A stretch of DNA of 64,000 nucleotides from Flaccisagitta enflata (GCA_965153355.1 OZ231126.1:51274001-51338000); one strand, 5' to 3'. Numbered from the stretch's first letter, positions 45,326 through 57,135 are shown. The notes: generated by a model from the letters alone, not told the origin. Made by a program: numbers and translations.

Positions 45326-45915
45326 CAATCAAAATCTGAGTGAAGAATCATATAACAGTGGGTTTCTCCGCATTTTTGTGTAGTGTTGGGGTGTGATAAC
45401 ATGTTACTAGACTAAACAAAATCATTCACCGAGCGCTTTTTGAGTAATCTTCAAAATAGAAAAAATTTAGACCCATTTTCACTCAAGATTCTACTGAGTT
45501 GTATTGACCTAGTTTTTGACTCCATATTGTTAATCTATGCAAAATTCCCTTTTATTTGATAGGTCGCACTCTATACTTTTAAAAGAATTAAATTTTTCAT
45601 TTTGAGTCACCGTTACAAAAAAGTAACGGTGGCTCAAAAAATAAACTTTATTTTGAAATTAAACCATATAGTGTGACCTTTCAAATAAAAGGGAATTTTG
45701 CATAGATTAACAATATGAAGTCAAAAAATAGGTCAATACAACTCAGTAGAATCTTCATTGAAAATGGGTCTAATTTTTTTCCCATTTTGAAGATTACTCA
45801 AAAAGCGCTCGGTGAATGATTTTATTTTGGCTAGTTACATGTTATCACATCCCAACCCTACACAACAATGCGGAGAAACCCACTGTTATATGATTTTTCA
45901 CTCAGATTTTGATTG
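45326..45915. repeat. Near-perfect 590-bp palindrome
   Basis: The ends caatcaaaatctgag and ctcagattttgattg are exact complements, and the arms pair throughout. At the centre, accgttac and gtaacggt flank a run of six A (about 45609-45630). Few mismatches are seen along ~285-bp arms, so it is younger or better maintained than the other palindromes. No coding frame and no obvious target duplication. Confidence 0.9.
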
Positions 45916-46240
45916 AAAACAGTGCTAGGTTTAAAATGTGTTCGAATAAAAACACTTATTTTTTATAAGAACGTCATTTTTTCTGAAGCCTTCAAAAGAG
46001 ATAGATATAGCTACTAGTGAAAAACTACGTTCTTAATTTTTGAGTGATTTCAAGGCTTGATGTTCTTATAAACTAGGTTCTTATAAAAAATAAAAGTATA
46101 ATATAAAACTGACACGCATGAGTCTGAATCGCATAAAAACCGAGGTAGTGGTGGTTAACAATTCCGTTGGCTTTTTACCACCTTTACGGTGCAGAGCAAA
46201 AAAATCGTCTAGTCCTTTTTTATAGCAGTAAGACTTTTTA

Positions 46241-46290
46241 AATGCGTCCTCGCACTTCTATAAGAGGTCATGTCCGTCGGTTGGTCATGC
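46241..46290 (+). mobile_element. Partial class F4 element
   Basis: aaatgcgtcctcgcacttct, ataagaggtcatgtccgtcg; only the start is present. Confidence 0.5.
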
Positions 46291-46816
46291 AAACGTTTGA
46301 AATGCGCAAAACGGCTGATTCTGACGTATTTCTTTATTCCTATCACCTTTCATGCCTCACCACATTCATATTCATTCACCAAAAACGTTCATTCACAAAA
46401 TCTTAATCAAGCGAGGTGCGCTTATTTTCCCTCACTTATCCTTGTTTTTGTTATCCATGATTTGGCTTACAATATTTTAAGGAACGTTCAGTTTCACTGA
46501 AGTGAAAAACGATGCAGTATTGGAAGAAAAAATAAGTTGGAAGGCTGTCATTGGTTTTTTCGTTTAAAATCCGAATTTGTCAATGATTATCAAATACTTG
46601 TCATTTCTATAAGCGTCTGAAGGGTTCTGGGGCTGGGGTTTAGTTTCGCTTGAAGCGTCCTGAATGTCATAAGGTTTTTTCGATGTTAAAATCTTGATCT
46701 CTATGGTGTAATGAGCAAATTGGTTAACATGGTTTTTCCTCCACTGATTTTAGACAAGACTTTTATCTTTAAAATGCTCGATAGCAAATGCTTTATTTTA
46801 TTTTTTGAAACTTTTT

Positions 46817-46926
46817 AGGTGCGACAAAGCACCTCTAAAACTGGCTGTGTGTTGGTCGGTCTGTCGGGTAACGCATTCGTTTGACGATCCACCCGTCGCA
46901 CCATATTGGCCTACTTGGCCTTGTTA
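46817..46926 (-). mobile_element. Dispersed hairpin-tipped element, class F3
   Basis: ggtgcgacaaagcacc tip, ctctaaaactggctgtgtgt, gggtaacgcattcgtttgac, gtcgcacc, and the end cctacttggccttgtt. Confidence 0.85.
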
Positions 46927-46944
46927 TCAAATTTTTTTTTTACA

Positions 46945-47645
46945 GGGTGTACCAACTCAGTTGTAACAAAGATTCGATATATCTTAGCCTCTAGGGAAGA
47001 TAATTCTATTCTGAAAAAATTTAAAGAGCTCTTAAACAATTTTTGCTCATATTAAGAGGATAGATCAATTCCATCAAATTCAGATTTTACAACTTAAAAT
47101 TTAGCTGTTGTCGCTCAGACGTTTTTTTGGGAGGCTTTTATTTCTAAATGGATTGAGCTACAGACCTGAGATTGATCTAAAATCAAAGATTTTTAGTTGT
47201 AGTTTTTGAAGCCATTAACAAACATCCTCAAAATATTTAAGTTTTGCACCTCTCTTTAAAACCATGTTTAAAAAAAACCTTGATTTTTTTTATGCATGAT
47301 TTTGATAATCACTATTTTTATTTAAAGATATGAATTTTTCTGTGAATACTGTCTTATTACACAGGATTCTTATTCTTATCCAATTTGACATGTTTTGTCA
47401 AATATTTTATAAGTAAAAGCTAAATAGAAAAATATACATAGAAATCAATAGAAATTAGGAAAGTGATAGCAAAAAGGCGTATACTTCCCAATTTCTTTCC
47501 CACTGTTTATACCATCCAATTTTTTTTAATTCATTAAGCAGTAAACGTTTTTTAAGAGCTCTTTAGAACTTTTTTCAGAAAAAGATTACCTTTTTTAGAA
47601 GCAGATATATCGGTTCTTTGTTACAACCAAGTTGGTTTAACCTAA
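46945..47645. repeat. Palindromic element, ~100-bp arms
   Basis: gggtgtaccaactcagttgt, tcgatatatc and aaagagctcttaaacaattt at the left pair with ttttaagagctctttag, agatatatcggt and gttacaaccaagttggttta at the right. About 700 bp, no frame. Confidence 0.75.
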
Positions 47646-48165
47646 AATCCGCCAAAAATACCAATTTTTCTAACATAGATTTATCTGTAGATTGGATTGT
47701 CTCAAGTTTTTACAGTCCTTTGTAATTGCCAAACAAGTAATATTTTATAACTTAATGTAGAAGATTCAAAGTTTTTCATACTTGTATTAGCTTAGTTTTC
47801 AATATTTTTACTTTATATGAATGCTCCTTGATTTCCGGGTCTAAACATCTACTGTTAAGATGGTTTAGTGACCGAATGTCTTCTTCGTTTCGCTTTCCTG
47901 TCAAATGACAAAACGGGAGTGAAGATATCGGAATCATTTGTATCCCGCGGTTTGTTGCTGGCAGACCGTCAACGATAGAATCAGGCACCAAATATTTAGC
48001 TACCTTATACCACAAAATCTCAGTTCAGTTCAATATTTGTTTTTCGCATTTTTAATAAGCTGTACCATCGCAGGGTAAAATCTTGCAGCTGAAAGATCCG
48101 AATAGCCGTCAATGACGGTATTGTCACATAGCGTTGTTAAACAGTGTTGTCAATGTTCATTCTAA
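47646..48165. other. No gene seen
   Basis: No supported exon. 47820-48010 has a minus frame of 79 codons without splice or codon-use support. Confidence 0.4.
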
Positions 48166-48410
48166 ATAAGTCCGTCAGGAACGCACTTCTAGAGGATCTG
48201 TCCGTCGGTGTGTCCGTTACGTCCTCTTTAAAATCAGTTTTCCGTACTTATCACCCGCGGCGATGTTACGTATCAAATCGAATTCTTTGGGATGCTTTGA
48301 GGTCATTCTGTCTGTCCGTCCGTCCATCTGTGTCGCTACATTTATCTGACATGTCTAGCGCTAAAGTCAATACACAGGCGGGACGCATCTTTGCCCGGTT
48401 AGGCTTCATG
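48166..48410 (+). mobile_element. Class F4 element, diverged
   Basis: taagtccgtcaggaacgcac, ctgtccgtcggtgtgtccgt, tacgtcctctttaaaatcag, (CCGT)n, aaagtcaatacacaggcggg, acgcatctttgcccggttag, gctt. Order matches 53969-54237. Confidence 0.6.
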
Positions 48411-48649
48411 AATTAATACCCTTATTCGGTTGGAAAAAGCCCAGTTGTACAGTAGATCTCGTCTAGACTTGAGTAGGAAAAAGTTAGGGTTGATATTTGG
48501 AATTAACTAATAATAGAATAATTTATTCCCCCTGCTATTTCCGTGTATTCCTGCTATAATAATAATACTATGAGAGAAATAGTCAAGGACATGCGACTAT
48601 CGCTAGGTTGGTAGGTGATATTTCTTAATTACGATTGGTTTTCGTTTTA

Positions 48650-48700
48650 CGGCTCCTGCCTAACCGTCCGCGACTGTCTTGCCGTGTATCTGGCCTAGTT
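48650..48700 (-). mobile_element. End fragment of an F1/F2 element
   Basis: ggctcctgcctaaccgtccg, cgactg, gccgtgtatctggcctagtt. Confidence 0.6.
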
Positions 48701-48718
48701 TGAGGGATCTGTGTGAAA

Positions 48719-48838
48719 GTTGAAACAACATTGCCCTTAAGAGAGGCCAGAATTCTCCAATTTACAAAGGATGAAAGCCTTGCAAGCTTTCAATGGTGTT
48801 TACTCCGGATTGCTCACAACTATCCTTTACAATTAACA
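48719..48838 (-). repeat. Inverted partner of 23352-23476
   Basis: Near-identical to that block in reverse complement; see that entry. Confidence 0.8.
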
Positions 48839-49682
48839 TCCTCAAGCGATATTCTTACATCATATAATATAGGGAAAGTTGGAGCAAATTTAATTTTAAG
48901 CAACGTGCTCTCAGTTTTCCATAATTGCGGGAATACATGGATGTGTCGATGGCATCCAACCATCATGGGCATTAAATTATTCTTTTACAAGTCTGTATTG
49001 CAAATAGCAGTCCCCTTGCTTCATCAGTCCCCTTGCTTCATTTTGATGTTCCATTACGACTCTGGGCCGAATTTCAACCATTTCAATCAGTTGAAAAATG
49101 CTTAAGTTCTGCGTTTTCCTGCAAGGCAATTGAGTAGATCATGTTTTGAATGTTCGCCGGGGTTCTTAAAGCCAAAATTTGAGCTTCTCTTAGTTAAAAT
49201 TCTCCATGAACCATTTCAGAACACCAGGAAACATTGGGGTGAGGTTAAACATTGCATTGAATTACCATTGTAGGCCATGTTTTTGGTATGCAAAATTTCT
49301 ATTTTGCAAATTTACCTTAAATGATTTGAATGTCGCGCTGGCTCATTTGAAAGCACTTTAGCTAGGGAAGTTCAAGTTTGGGGTCTTTCAGGCACCCTGG
49401 TTAGAGTAAATGTTGAGGTTTTTACATTTACGCTCTATTCCAAGTTTGAACTGAATGGGTTAATTGCATATTCACTTTTATGCCAATGGGCTGGTTAGGG
49501 GTCATATCATAACGCATGCATAACCATAACGTGTAAAGCAGTTTATCAGAGTATAACTACCCTCCAATTAAAAAAAAATCAGTCATGGCATTCAAGAGTT
49601 AGCCCATTTCTTAAGTATAGATGTTGACAATGAAGACACCTACCTGCCTGAAGACTTTTATAGTACTATGTACGGTCCAGTC
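48839..49682. other. No gene seen
   Basis: The open frame at 48713-49105 runs through the repeated block and has mixed codon use, so I do not call it a gene. Nothing else is supported. Confidence 0.4.
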
Positions 49683-51165
49683 CAGGCCTGATTTTAGTGT
49701 TTTTTTTTGACTGAGCCAGTCGGGCTCACTCCCCACAATTTGACAGAGCCCGAGAGTTATGAGCCCGGTAAAATGTTATTCCAAGCTTTACAATCATATT
49801 AGCCTAGATTTGTAAAAGCCGCTGCTGATTATATGTTGTAATGATCACCACAAAAATGATTCAGATAGCGATAAAATCGAAAAACGACTCAACTAAACGA
49901 CTTTTCACACGTTTCACTACAGACTGCATGAAAATACAACGAGAGCAGTCGGGGAAAAGTTACCCAAATCCAGGGCCGTGGAGAGGGGGGTCCACCCCCC
50001 TCTGAGAAGGGGGGCCCGGGGCCCGGGACCCAGGGGGGCCCCTGAGAGAAGAAAAAAAAGAAATAAAGAGAGAAAAAAAAAATAAATAAAAAAAAAAAAA
50101 GAAAAAAAAAAGGGGAAAAGTAAAAAGAATTCAGTGATTATGATCCAATATAAATTAAATCATGCTTGGACCTTGTTGGACTTAACAAATTAAGTGAGAG
50201 ACTATTAAGATCAAATCAGATATGCTTATTGATATAATCTCAAATACAAACTTATTCAAATTTGAGCTTTTGTAAAGGTGACAAATAGTTTCTAATGACA
50301 TTCTTTAGATCTAATGACAGTATTTCGAAATATTCTTTATTTTCAAAAGTTTTTGTCATTCAGTGCTGAAACTTCTTCCACCAAAACAAAAAATCTTATA
50401 TAGATGTTTTGTTGATTTCTTTTTGTTTCAAGAAAAAAAAAACCAAAAACAAATAAAAAAAAAATTTTTTTCAAACAATAATACCAGGTTGTAAATCCTG
50501 GAGGCAAAAGTTTGACCATTTTTAAAAGTGAAGTATTGATGACAAAAAATTGACAATTTAAAGAGTGATGGGGGGGGGCACAGAGGGGGAAGTGGGGCCC
50601 GGATATATGGGCAAGAGGGGGGGCCCGCCATTTCTCTCCACGGCCCTGCCCAAATCTATAGCAGTACCCCCTACAGCCCATTCAGTAAGTGTTATGAGGT
50701 CATATAGGGTATCAATCAAATGCTTGCGTTAATAACAGTGGCGCCATCGAGGCGATTTCTCAACTTCCTCCTATTTACTGAGATACAGGTTGCGGAAGGG
50801 CTTAAAACAGACTTTTTTCAACACTTTTCAAAACAGCAAATTTTGCCCCTTTATGGAGCTGTATCTCTTGAACTTAGCTGATACTTCCAAATCGCTCCGA
50901 TGGCGCCACTTGTATTAACATAAGCTTTCGATTGGTACCCTACATGACCATATAGCACGTCCTGAATGGGCTGTAGGGGGTACTGCTATAGATTTGGGTC
51001 ACACCTCTGGACTGCTCTCGTTGTATTTTCATTCAGTCTGTAAACCAGCTTGAGCACTTCGAATCCATACCATCAATAACAGAGCCAGCCGGGCTCAGAG
51101 CTTGCAAAACATGAGAGCCCAAATGTAAAGTAGAGAGCATCGGGCTCGTTTTAAAATCAGGCCTG
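49683..51165. mobile_element. Palindromic TIR element, host of a nested hAT element
   Basis: The ends caggcctgattttagtg and ttttaaaatcaggcctg are inverted repeats, followed inward by cgggctc motifs (gagccagtcgggctcact left, gagccagccgggctcaga right). Further pairs: gaaaatacaacgagagcagt (49930) with ctgctctcgttgtattttca (51010), and cagtaccccctacagcccat (50662) with atgggctgtagggggtactg (50967). The centre is near 50825. Without the nested insertion the element would be about 800 bp. Both flanks contain cggtcca, but I could not fix a clean target duplication. Confidence 0.8.
49971..50648. mobile_element. hAT-type non-autonomous element, nested, 8-bp duplication
   Basis: 678 bp. The ends cagggccgtggagagg and ctctccacggccctg are perfect terminal inverted repeats. 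cccaaatc is duplicated exactly (49963-49970, 50649-50656), diagnostic of hAT transposition. The other arm of the host palindrome (about 50988-50995, gatttggg) shows the single uninterrupted copy. The interior is A- and G-rich without a transposase frame. Confidence 0.92.
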
Positions 51166-51925
51166 CGGTCCACGTCGAAATGATATTCCGTCGGACAAAA
51201 ATCTTACCGCTTCTTGAAAATAAGCTAATATCACGCTAGCAGAGCTAATCAAACAGCTTATCACGTCAAGCGTCAGAAATTGAATTGGGTAAATTACAGG
51301 TAGAGTAACTGTTTAGTAGAGCACACTGTCTCAGAGCGCTCCAGAAGTCAACCCACCTCACATGTGGATGACAAGGCCAAGTAGACCAATAAAGTGCGAC
51401 ATGTGGATGGTCAAACGGATGCGTAACCGACCAACGGATACAGCCACTGACACAGGTGCTGTGGCGAACCTAAAAAATAACTTCGAAGATTCTTCAATTT
51501 TTCAAGATCTGCAGGGGAAAATGGTTTTCCAATATATTTTTAAATCATTTAAAAAGTTAATGTATTTTTGAAATGAAACAAAATTAAGCAATTAATAATT
51601 AAGAGCTTTTCTGTTTTTCAAACAGCACCAACCAGAGGTTTCTATAATTGTTAGTTTTATAATTTATTTTTTTTTATTTTTACATTTTTCAAAAAAATAA
51701 ATTCAATTATTTAAACTTTAAAATATTTCAAATAATAGTTATATGCTGGCAATAAACTGAATATCCGTTTGTTTGTTCGTTCAATTTGTTCCCCGTTTTA
51801 TTTATATCTGTTTTCCTACCTATAAAGGCGGCTAATCGCCGTAGGAAAAAAGTCGTAAATGCTGAAAGAGAGAGAGAGAGAGAGACAGACAGAGGGGTAG
51901 AAAAAGACACAGAGAGAAACAGAGA
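51166..51925. other. No gene seen
   Basis: AT-rich; nothing supported. Confidence 0.4.
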
Positions 51926-51929
51926 ATAA

Positions 51930-52082
51930 CATGTAACGCAGGTGGACAAGGGCTTCCAACGACCATCCACAACCCAACCCCCACACACAAGCATCTAGAC
52001 CACTTTTTTTCCACTCGCACGGACAGACCGACCAACAGACTTATGGACTGACAGACAAAGCCTCTCATAGAGTCCAGAGTTG
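51930..52082 (+). mobile_element. Class F2 element, diverged
   Basis: gtaacgcaggtggacaaggg, ccacaacccaacccccacac, cacggacagaccgaccaaca, gacaaagcctctcatagagt; same order as 20015-20226. Confidence 0.6.
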
Positions 52083-52439
52083 AAATGAGAGAGAGACTGT
52101 GCCGCCAGGATGCACAATTATCACCTGGGACATATCAAAGTTCAAATACTCGATTTCTCGGTTTTTGAGAAACCGCGAAAAATGCAGAAAAAGATTTAAA
52201 AAATCATAGCTCAAACTATTGATCGCACAGAATTCTGCTTGGTGTCATCTGAAAGAGGAGAATGAGCTCTTTCTTAGCTATTAATTTCATGCGTAGTCCC
52301 ATTCTGCCCCCAAAATGCATCAACTTACTAAAACGCCTCATAAAACAAAGGGAAATCCGTTTTTCCCTGCAGGACTCAAAAAGACCGATTTTTTTTGCTA
52401 ATTTTAGTCTTAAACTGTTTAGTTTTTGCTATGTATATA

Positions 52440-53045
52440 TTTACCACCATGGAGATAAGTATACCGACACCTTCAAGTTAAAATATCTCCGCTTCTAGAA
52501 AAGCTAAACTTTTTAAAAAAAAGAAAATAAACTTTGTCAAATTATCTTCAGAATGAATGCAATCTGGTTTTTGTAGCTTTAGCCGTTTAGAAATGGCAAG
52601 CAAAAGAATGAAAACATTCATTTTCAAAAATGCAGAAAAAATCAAGCATGAAAAAATTAATCTCTAAATGACAGTTTCAACAAAAGCTATTTTGGCTTCT
52701 AGAAAAGCTAGACATTTTGTAAAAAAGGCAATTCTAAACTCCATCAAAAGATCTTTAAGATGAGCGCAATTTGGTCTCTGTAGCTTTAATCGTTTAGAAG
52801 TTACAAGCAAAACAATAAAACTATCCAGAATGATTATTTCAGCAAAATTAATTAAAGATATATAAAATTAAATCATCCTTGACAAAATAAAAAGCTATAT
52901 AGAGTGCTTAAATTATGGAAAACTTGAATCATCAGTAAGGTAAAAACATCATATCACTCCCTTGCACTTTCAGTATAAGGTTTTTGTCAACTAATCAATG
53001 AATTGCCTAGGTGTCGGTATACTTTTTTCCAAGATGGTATCTCGC
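52440..53045. repeat. Inverted-repeat element with internal ~205-bp direct repeats
   Basis: accatggagataagtatacc and gacacc at the left face ggtgtcggtatac and ccaagatggtatctc at the right. Inside, gcttctagaaaagcta occurs at about 52489 and 52697, each followed by ttgtagctttagccgtttag-like phrases. Confidence 0.6.
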
Positions 53046-53302
53046 TTTTTTTTATAGCAACGACTGTTTTTCAACGGCGATGAGATATGTCATGCCTCAA
53101 AACCGTGGCGCGATTTGGGGCCATATTTTGGTGCGAGTTCTGGCCCTAATTACCATTCCCCTTCATAGTGATAAGCCAGATCTGGCTTTAAAAACAACAG
53201 CACAATTTGGGAGGGAATATGGAGCCAGATCGCGCGTGTTGTTCTTACTCCAGAACCTGTGAAACCTCTCTCACATTTTTTTTTCTCTCTCTTTTTCTCT
53301 CT

Positions 53303-53303
53303 T

Positions 53304-53372
<69 letters not shown>
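53303..53372. repeat. (CT)n microsatellite
   Basis: About 70 bases of CT dinucleotide next to an F5 element. Confidence 0.95.
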
Positions 53373-53374
<2 letters not shown>

Positions 53375-53408
53375 TAATCTCCTTTTCCTCCAAAATCACC
53401 CCCTTTTT

Positions 53409-53965
53409 GGGCAGCGGCCCCAAAGGGCCGATGTCCTGTAGGACACAAGGGGTAATTTCCAAACGTCCGTCCGTCCATCCGTCCGTCCCCCCCCCCTGGT
53501 TGGCCATCGAGGCCTAAAATCCTCACTCTCAGGCCTGATTTAGGCCCTTTAAGCCCTCAAATCAGCCCTCCAGGCCTCAAATCAGCCCTCCAGACCTCAA
53601 ATCAGCTCTCCAGGCCTCAAATCAGCTCTAAAATCAGTTATCCAGGCCTCAAATCTGCTCTCCAGCCCAAAAATCAGCACTCCAGGCCTCAAATCAGCCC
53701 TCCAGGCCTCCAATCTGCCCCTATTGCCTTAAGCCTACCCCTGGATGTCATATCTAATCTTCAGGCCTAAAATCTTCCCCCTAAACCTCAAATCCCTCTT
53801 AGGCCTGATATATTCCCCCTCAGGACGTTTGGAAATTACCCCCTGTGTCCTACAGAACATCGGCCCTTTGGGGCCGCTGCCCTGCTCTAAGTCCACTACT
53901 TCACTTGATCACTCCAAGCAGGGCATCGGGTACCGCTGACCATGTGCGATCCTTGGATGACTAGT
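53409..53965. mobile_element. Class F5 element, best-preserved copy
   Basis: Terminal inverted repeats of about 60 bp: gggcagcggccccaaagggc, cgatgtcctgtaggacacaa, ggggtaatttccaaacgtcc at the left; their complements at 53824-53885. The core (53515-53820) is a ~20-bp minisatellite such as aggcctcaaatcagccctcc. An asymmetric tail follows the right TIR: agcagggcatcgggtaccgc, tgaccatgtgcgatccttgg, atgactagtt. No open frame with protein character. Confidence 0.8.
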
Positions 53966-53968
53966 TAG

Positions 53969-54237
53969 ATGCGTCCTCGCATCTCTATAAGAGGGTCCGT
54001 CCGTCCGTCTGTCCGTCCGTCGGTCGGTCCGTCGGTCAGTCCGTCCGTTACGCCTCCTTGAAAATCGCAGTTTTTCGCACTTTTCAGCTGCGAGAAGGTA
54101 ATGTATCAAGTCGTTAGGATCTTGAGAGCCTCATTTGATACTCTGTCCTCATCTGTCTGTCCGTCCCAGTCTTGCGCCAAAGTCAATACACGTAGAGACA
54201 CAGTCAGGACGCATCGTTGCCTGACCGGGCTTGTTTC
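53969..54237 (-). mobile_element. Dispersed hairpin-tipped element, class F4
   Basis: gatgcgtcctcgcatc tip, tctataagagggtccgtccg, (CCGT/CGGT) tract, tacgcctccttgaaaatcgc, aaagtcaatacacgtagaga, ggacgcatcgttgcctgacc, gggcttgtttc. Confidence 0.8.
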
Positions 54238-54238
54238 T

Positions 54239-54452
54239 CTTCTTCCTCCTCTTTTTTTTCACCTTCTTTTTCTTTTTTTTTTCTTCTTCTGCTTTTTCTT
54301 CTGCTTTATCTTCTTCTTTTTCTTTTTCTTCTTCTTCTTCTTCTTCTTCTTTTTCTTCTTCTTCTTCTTCTTCTTCTTCTTCTTCTTCTTCTTTTTCTTC
54401 TTTTTCTTTTTCCTCTTTATTTTTTTTTCTTCTTTATCTTTTGCTTCTTCTT
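54239..54452. repeat. (CTT)n pyrimidine tract
   Basis: Begins at the end of the F4 element; gives artefactual poly-Phe/Leu/Ser/Lys frames. Confidence 0.95.
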
Positions 54453-54460
54453 CGTCTTTA

Positions 54461-54600
54461 TAGTTGTGGACACACAAATCTAAAGACTCTATAAGAGGCT
54501 TTGTCCATCCTTCAGCCCATTGGTCCGTCCATTGGTCCGTCTGTCTGTCCATCAGCAAAAGTCAAAAAGTGGGAAAATGAGTGTAGCCCTGAGGATGGGG
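54461..54600 (-). mobile_element. Partial class F2 element
   Basis: agttgtggacacacaaatct tip (decayed), actctataagaggctttgtc, gtccgtccattggtccgt, gtgggaaaatgagtg. Confidence 0.6.
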
Positions 54601-54639
54601 CGGGGGGGGACAAACAGATGGATGAACGGACGGATGGAC

Positions 54640-54776
54640 GGACAGATTCCCCCTGTGTTCTACAGGACTTCGTCCCCTTTGGGGCCGCTGGCCTGCTCCC
54701 CCTCAACTTAAATCACACACTCCTCAAGCAGGGCACGGGTACCGCTGACCACTTACTGCCTTTGGGCTGCTATTTC
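54640..54776. mobile_element. Class F5 right-end fragment
   Basis: gttctacaggacttcgtccc, ctttggggccgctggcctgc, agcagggcacgggtaccgct, gaccacttactgcctttggg. Confidence 0.65.
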
Positions 54777-55212
54777 TAAGTGCAACCATTCATAAATCTG
54801 GTATTGATTTTCTCTATAAGTATTAGAAGTATTTAGAACCATAGCACAAGAAACAAGTGACATAGGGTCAAAATATTGTTGCAGATGGGTGGGCAGGGGC
54901 ATCCAACCCCCATAAACCACAACCTCCTTATCCTAAATTTATTCTTCAAACTTGACTAAATACATTTATTCAATCTGGGCCACCACCTGCCTCCTTCTCC
55001 ATATGACATATAGGAAGGAAAAAGAGCCAAATTACCATTTTGCATTATCTACTGGGTCTTAAATTCTATAGGGGATGTTTTCTACCATCAAATGGTGCTC
55101 ATAGCTAGCAAACATAAAGGATCAAGCTGATCAAGTCAAAAGCCCCTAAGCTGGAGGTTGGATGCCCATCCACAACAATATTGTGACCCTGCATCAATAG
55201 TTCCACCTTTTT

Positions 55213-55698
55213 GGGCAGCGGCCCCAAAAGGCCAATCTCCTGTAGAACACAAGGGGGGATTTCCAGATGTCAGTCTGTACTTCCATCCATCCATCCATCC
55301 TTCCGTCCATCTGTCTGTCCTTTCTTCCATCCTTGTGTCCTTCCATCCCCCCTCCCCCATGACCATCAAGGCCTCAAATTTGTCCTCCCAGCCCTCAATT
55401 TAGCCCTCCAAACCTTCAATTAGCCCTCCAAGCATCAAACCAGCCCTCTGTGACTTAAATTTGCTCTCAAATTCTCAAATCTGCTCTCCAAGCCTTAATT
55501 CTGCCCTCCAGCCTTCAAATACGCCTTCAGTGGCCTACATCAGTCATCTAATTCTAAGGCCTGAAATATGCCCCCTCAGGACATCTGGAAATTCCCCCTG
55601 TGTTCTACAGGATATGGGCTCTGCTCTCACTCCACTTTTTCACTGGATCACCCCCAACAGAGCATCGGGTACCGCTAACCATGTGCCATCTTTAGTTA
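55213..55698. mobile_element. Class F5 element
   Basis: gggcagcggccccaaaaggc, cctgtagaacacaagggggg, a core of diverged ccctccaagcatcaaa units (55370-55560), then ggaaattccccctgtgttct and the tail gcatcgggtaccgctaacca. Confidence 0.7.
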
Positions 55699-55800
55699 CT
55701 TAATCATGAAAAGTGGATGAACAGACCAATGGATGAAAAAAGCCTCTTGTAGCGTTAACATGTACTGTACATATGAGAAGAAAACTTACTCTCATGGGCG

Positions 55801-55838
55801 TGTGTGTATGTATGTGTCTGTGTGTGTGTCTGTCTGTC

Positions 55839-55878
<40 letters not shown>

Positions 55879-55880
55879 CA
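55801..55880. repeat. (TG)n/(TCTG)n microsatellite
   Basis: Mixed TGTG and TCTG repeats. Confidence 0.95.
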
Positions 55881-56081
55881 CATTTGTGTGTTTGAGTCTG
55901 TGAATTTTTACCAACTTTTTTTGATACCTTCACCTTTAGAAATGATTCATTCAAAAAATTATGTGTGTCTTGGTAATTGTATAGATTGTATGTTAAGTCT
56001 AACATATGCTTTCTATAAAGAGTGACCCTGAGTTTTTTTTTAAACAGAAAGAATAAAAAGAGAAAGAAACAGGAAAGAGAG

Positions 56082-56083
<2 letters not shown>

Positions 56084-56163
<80 letters not shown>
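56084..56163. repeat. (GA)n microsatellite
   Basis: About 80 bases of GA followed by poly-A. Confidence 0.95.
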
Positions 56164-56167
<4 letters not shown>

Positions 56168-56199
56168 AAAAAGAGAGAGAGAGAGTTAGAGTATGATTC

Positions 56200-56985
56200 C
56201 ATCTGAATAAGGACCGGGATCTGAGGCGATTTTTAGTCCTCCATCCAGTACTGTTGTCTTCATAGAAGATGGAGTGAATAAAGATGAAAAGAGATCTGGC
56301 TTGCTTTTCATGGTCCAGATCTCTTAACCCAGATATAGCACCAAAATATGGGGCCAAATCGCGGGGCTGTTTTAAAGAAGGATATACCTGACGGCGATAG
56401 TCACCTTTATTGGCAGGTTGAGGTGATCATTTGTAGGAAAAAATCTATGAAAGACACCAATTTATGAACTGACATTCATTGTACTTCCTAGAGTGTGCAT
56501 GCGCCTGCGTGTTCATTTAGCGCATAATAAATCTAGGGAGACGAATAAATGAAATTGAAAGTTTGGTATCATATGATGAATGATTCTCTTTCTCTAACTT
56601 CCTAGGATGCTTCACACTTCCTAATAGAGGTTTCCGTTGCGGTCTGAAATTTTCCTGACAGTTTCAATAAACCAAGCCGCCGCGATGGTCACATGGGTGA
56701 AGTCGTGATTCTACTTTTGGGGCGCTTAATGAACGTAGTGCAGTTGGGGGCTTCGCATAGCAAAAAAGCTTCAAAATTACAGTCCCCGACTGGGGACTGT
56801 AATTTTTGAAGCTTTCTCGTCACGTAAACGCGACTCGAGAAGATACACTAAAAAAAAAAAAAAAAAATTCAAAAAAAAATTTTTTTTTTCAAAAAAAAAA
56901 TTTCAAAAAAAAAAAATTAAAAAAAAAATTTCAAAAAAATAAAAAAATTTCAAAAATAAAATAATTGATGTCCATGATGGCATGC
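56200..56985. other. No gene seen; hairpin at 56775
   Basis: aaaattacagtccccgactg with ggggactgtaatttttgaag forms a tight hairpin at about 56774-56812. atagcaccaaaatatggggc (56336) is complementary to a block near 53112-53132, so an old inverted repeat may span 53.1-56.4 kb. 56850-56965 is A/T-simple. Confidence 0.45.
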
Positions 56986-57135
56986 ATACCTTTCAGTCCA
57001 TTACGGCATACCTTTAAGTCCATGACGGCATACCTTTAAGTCCATGACGGCATACCTTTAAGTCCATGACGGCATACCTTTAAGTCCATGACGGCATACC
57101 TTTAAGTCCATGACGGCACACCTTGAACATTAAAC
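56986..57135. repeat. 22-bp tandem repeat
   Basis: Six to seven copies of aagtccatgacggcataccttt, decaying to the right into tccaagaaggcaaacctt-type units. Confidence 0.9.

Noticed and set aside
48713-49105. 130-codon plus frame
   Set aside because: Its first third is the block duplicated at 23.4 kb; the rest has no coding-type codon bias or splice signal.
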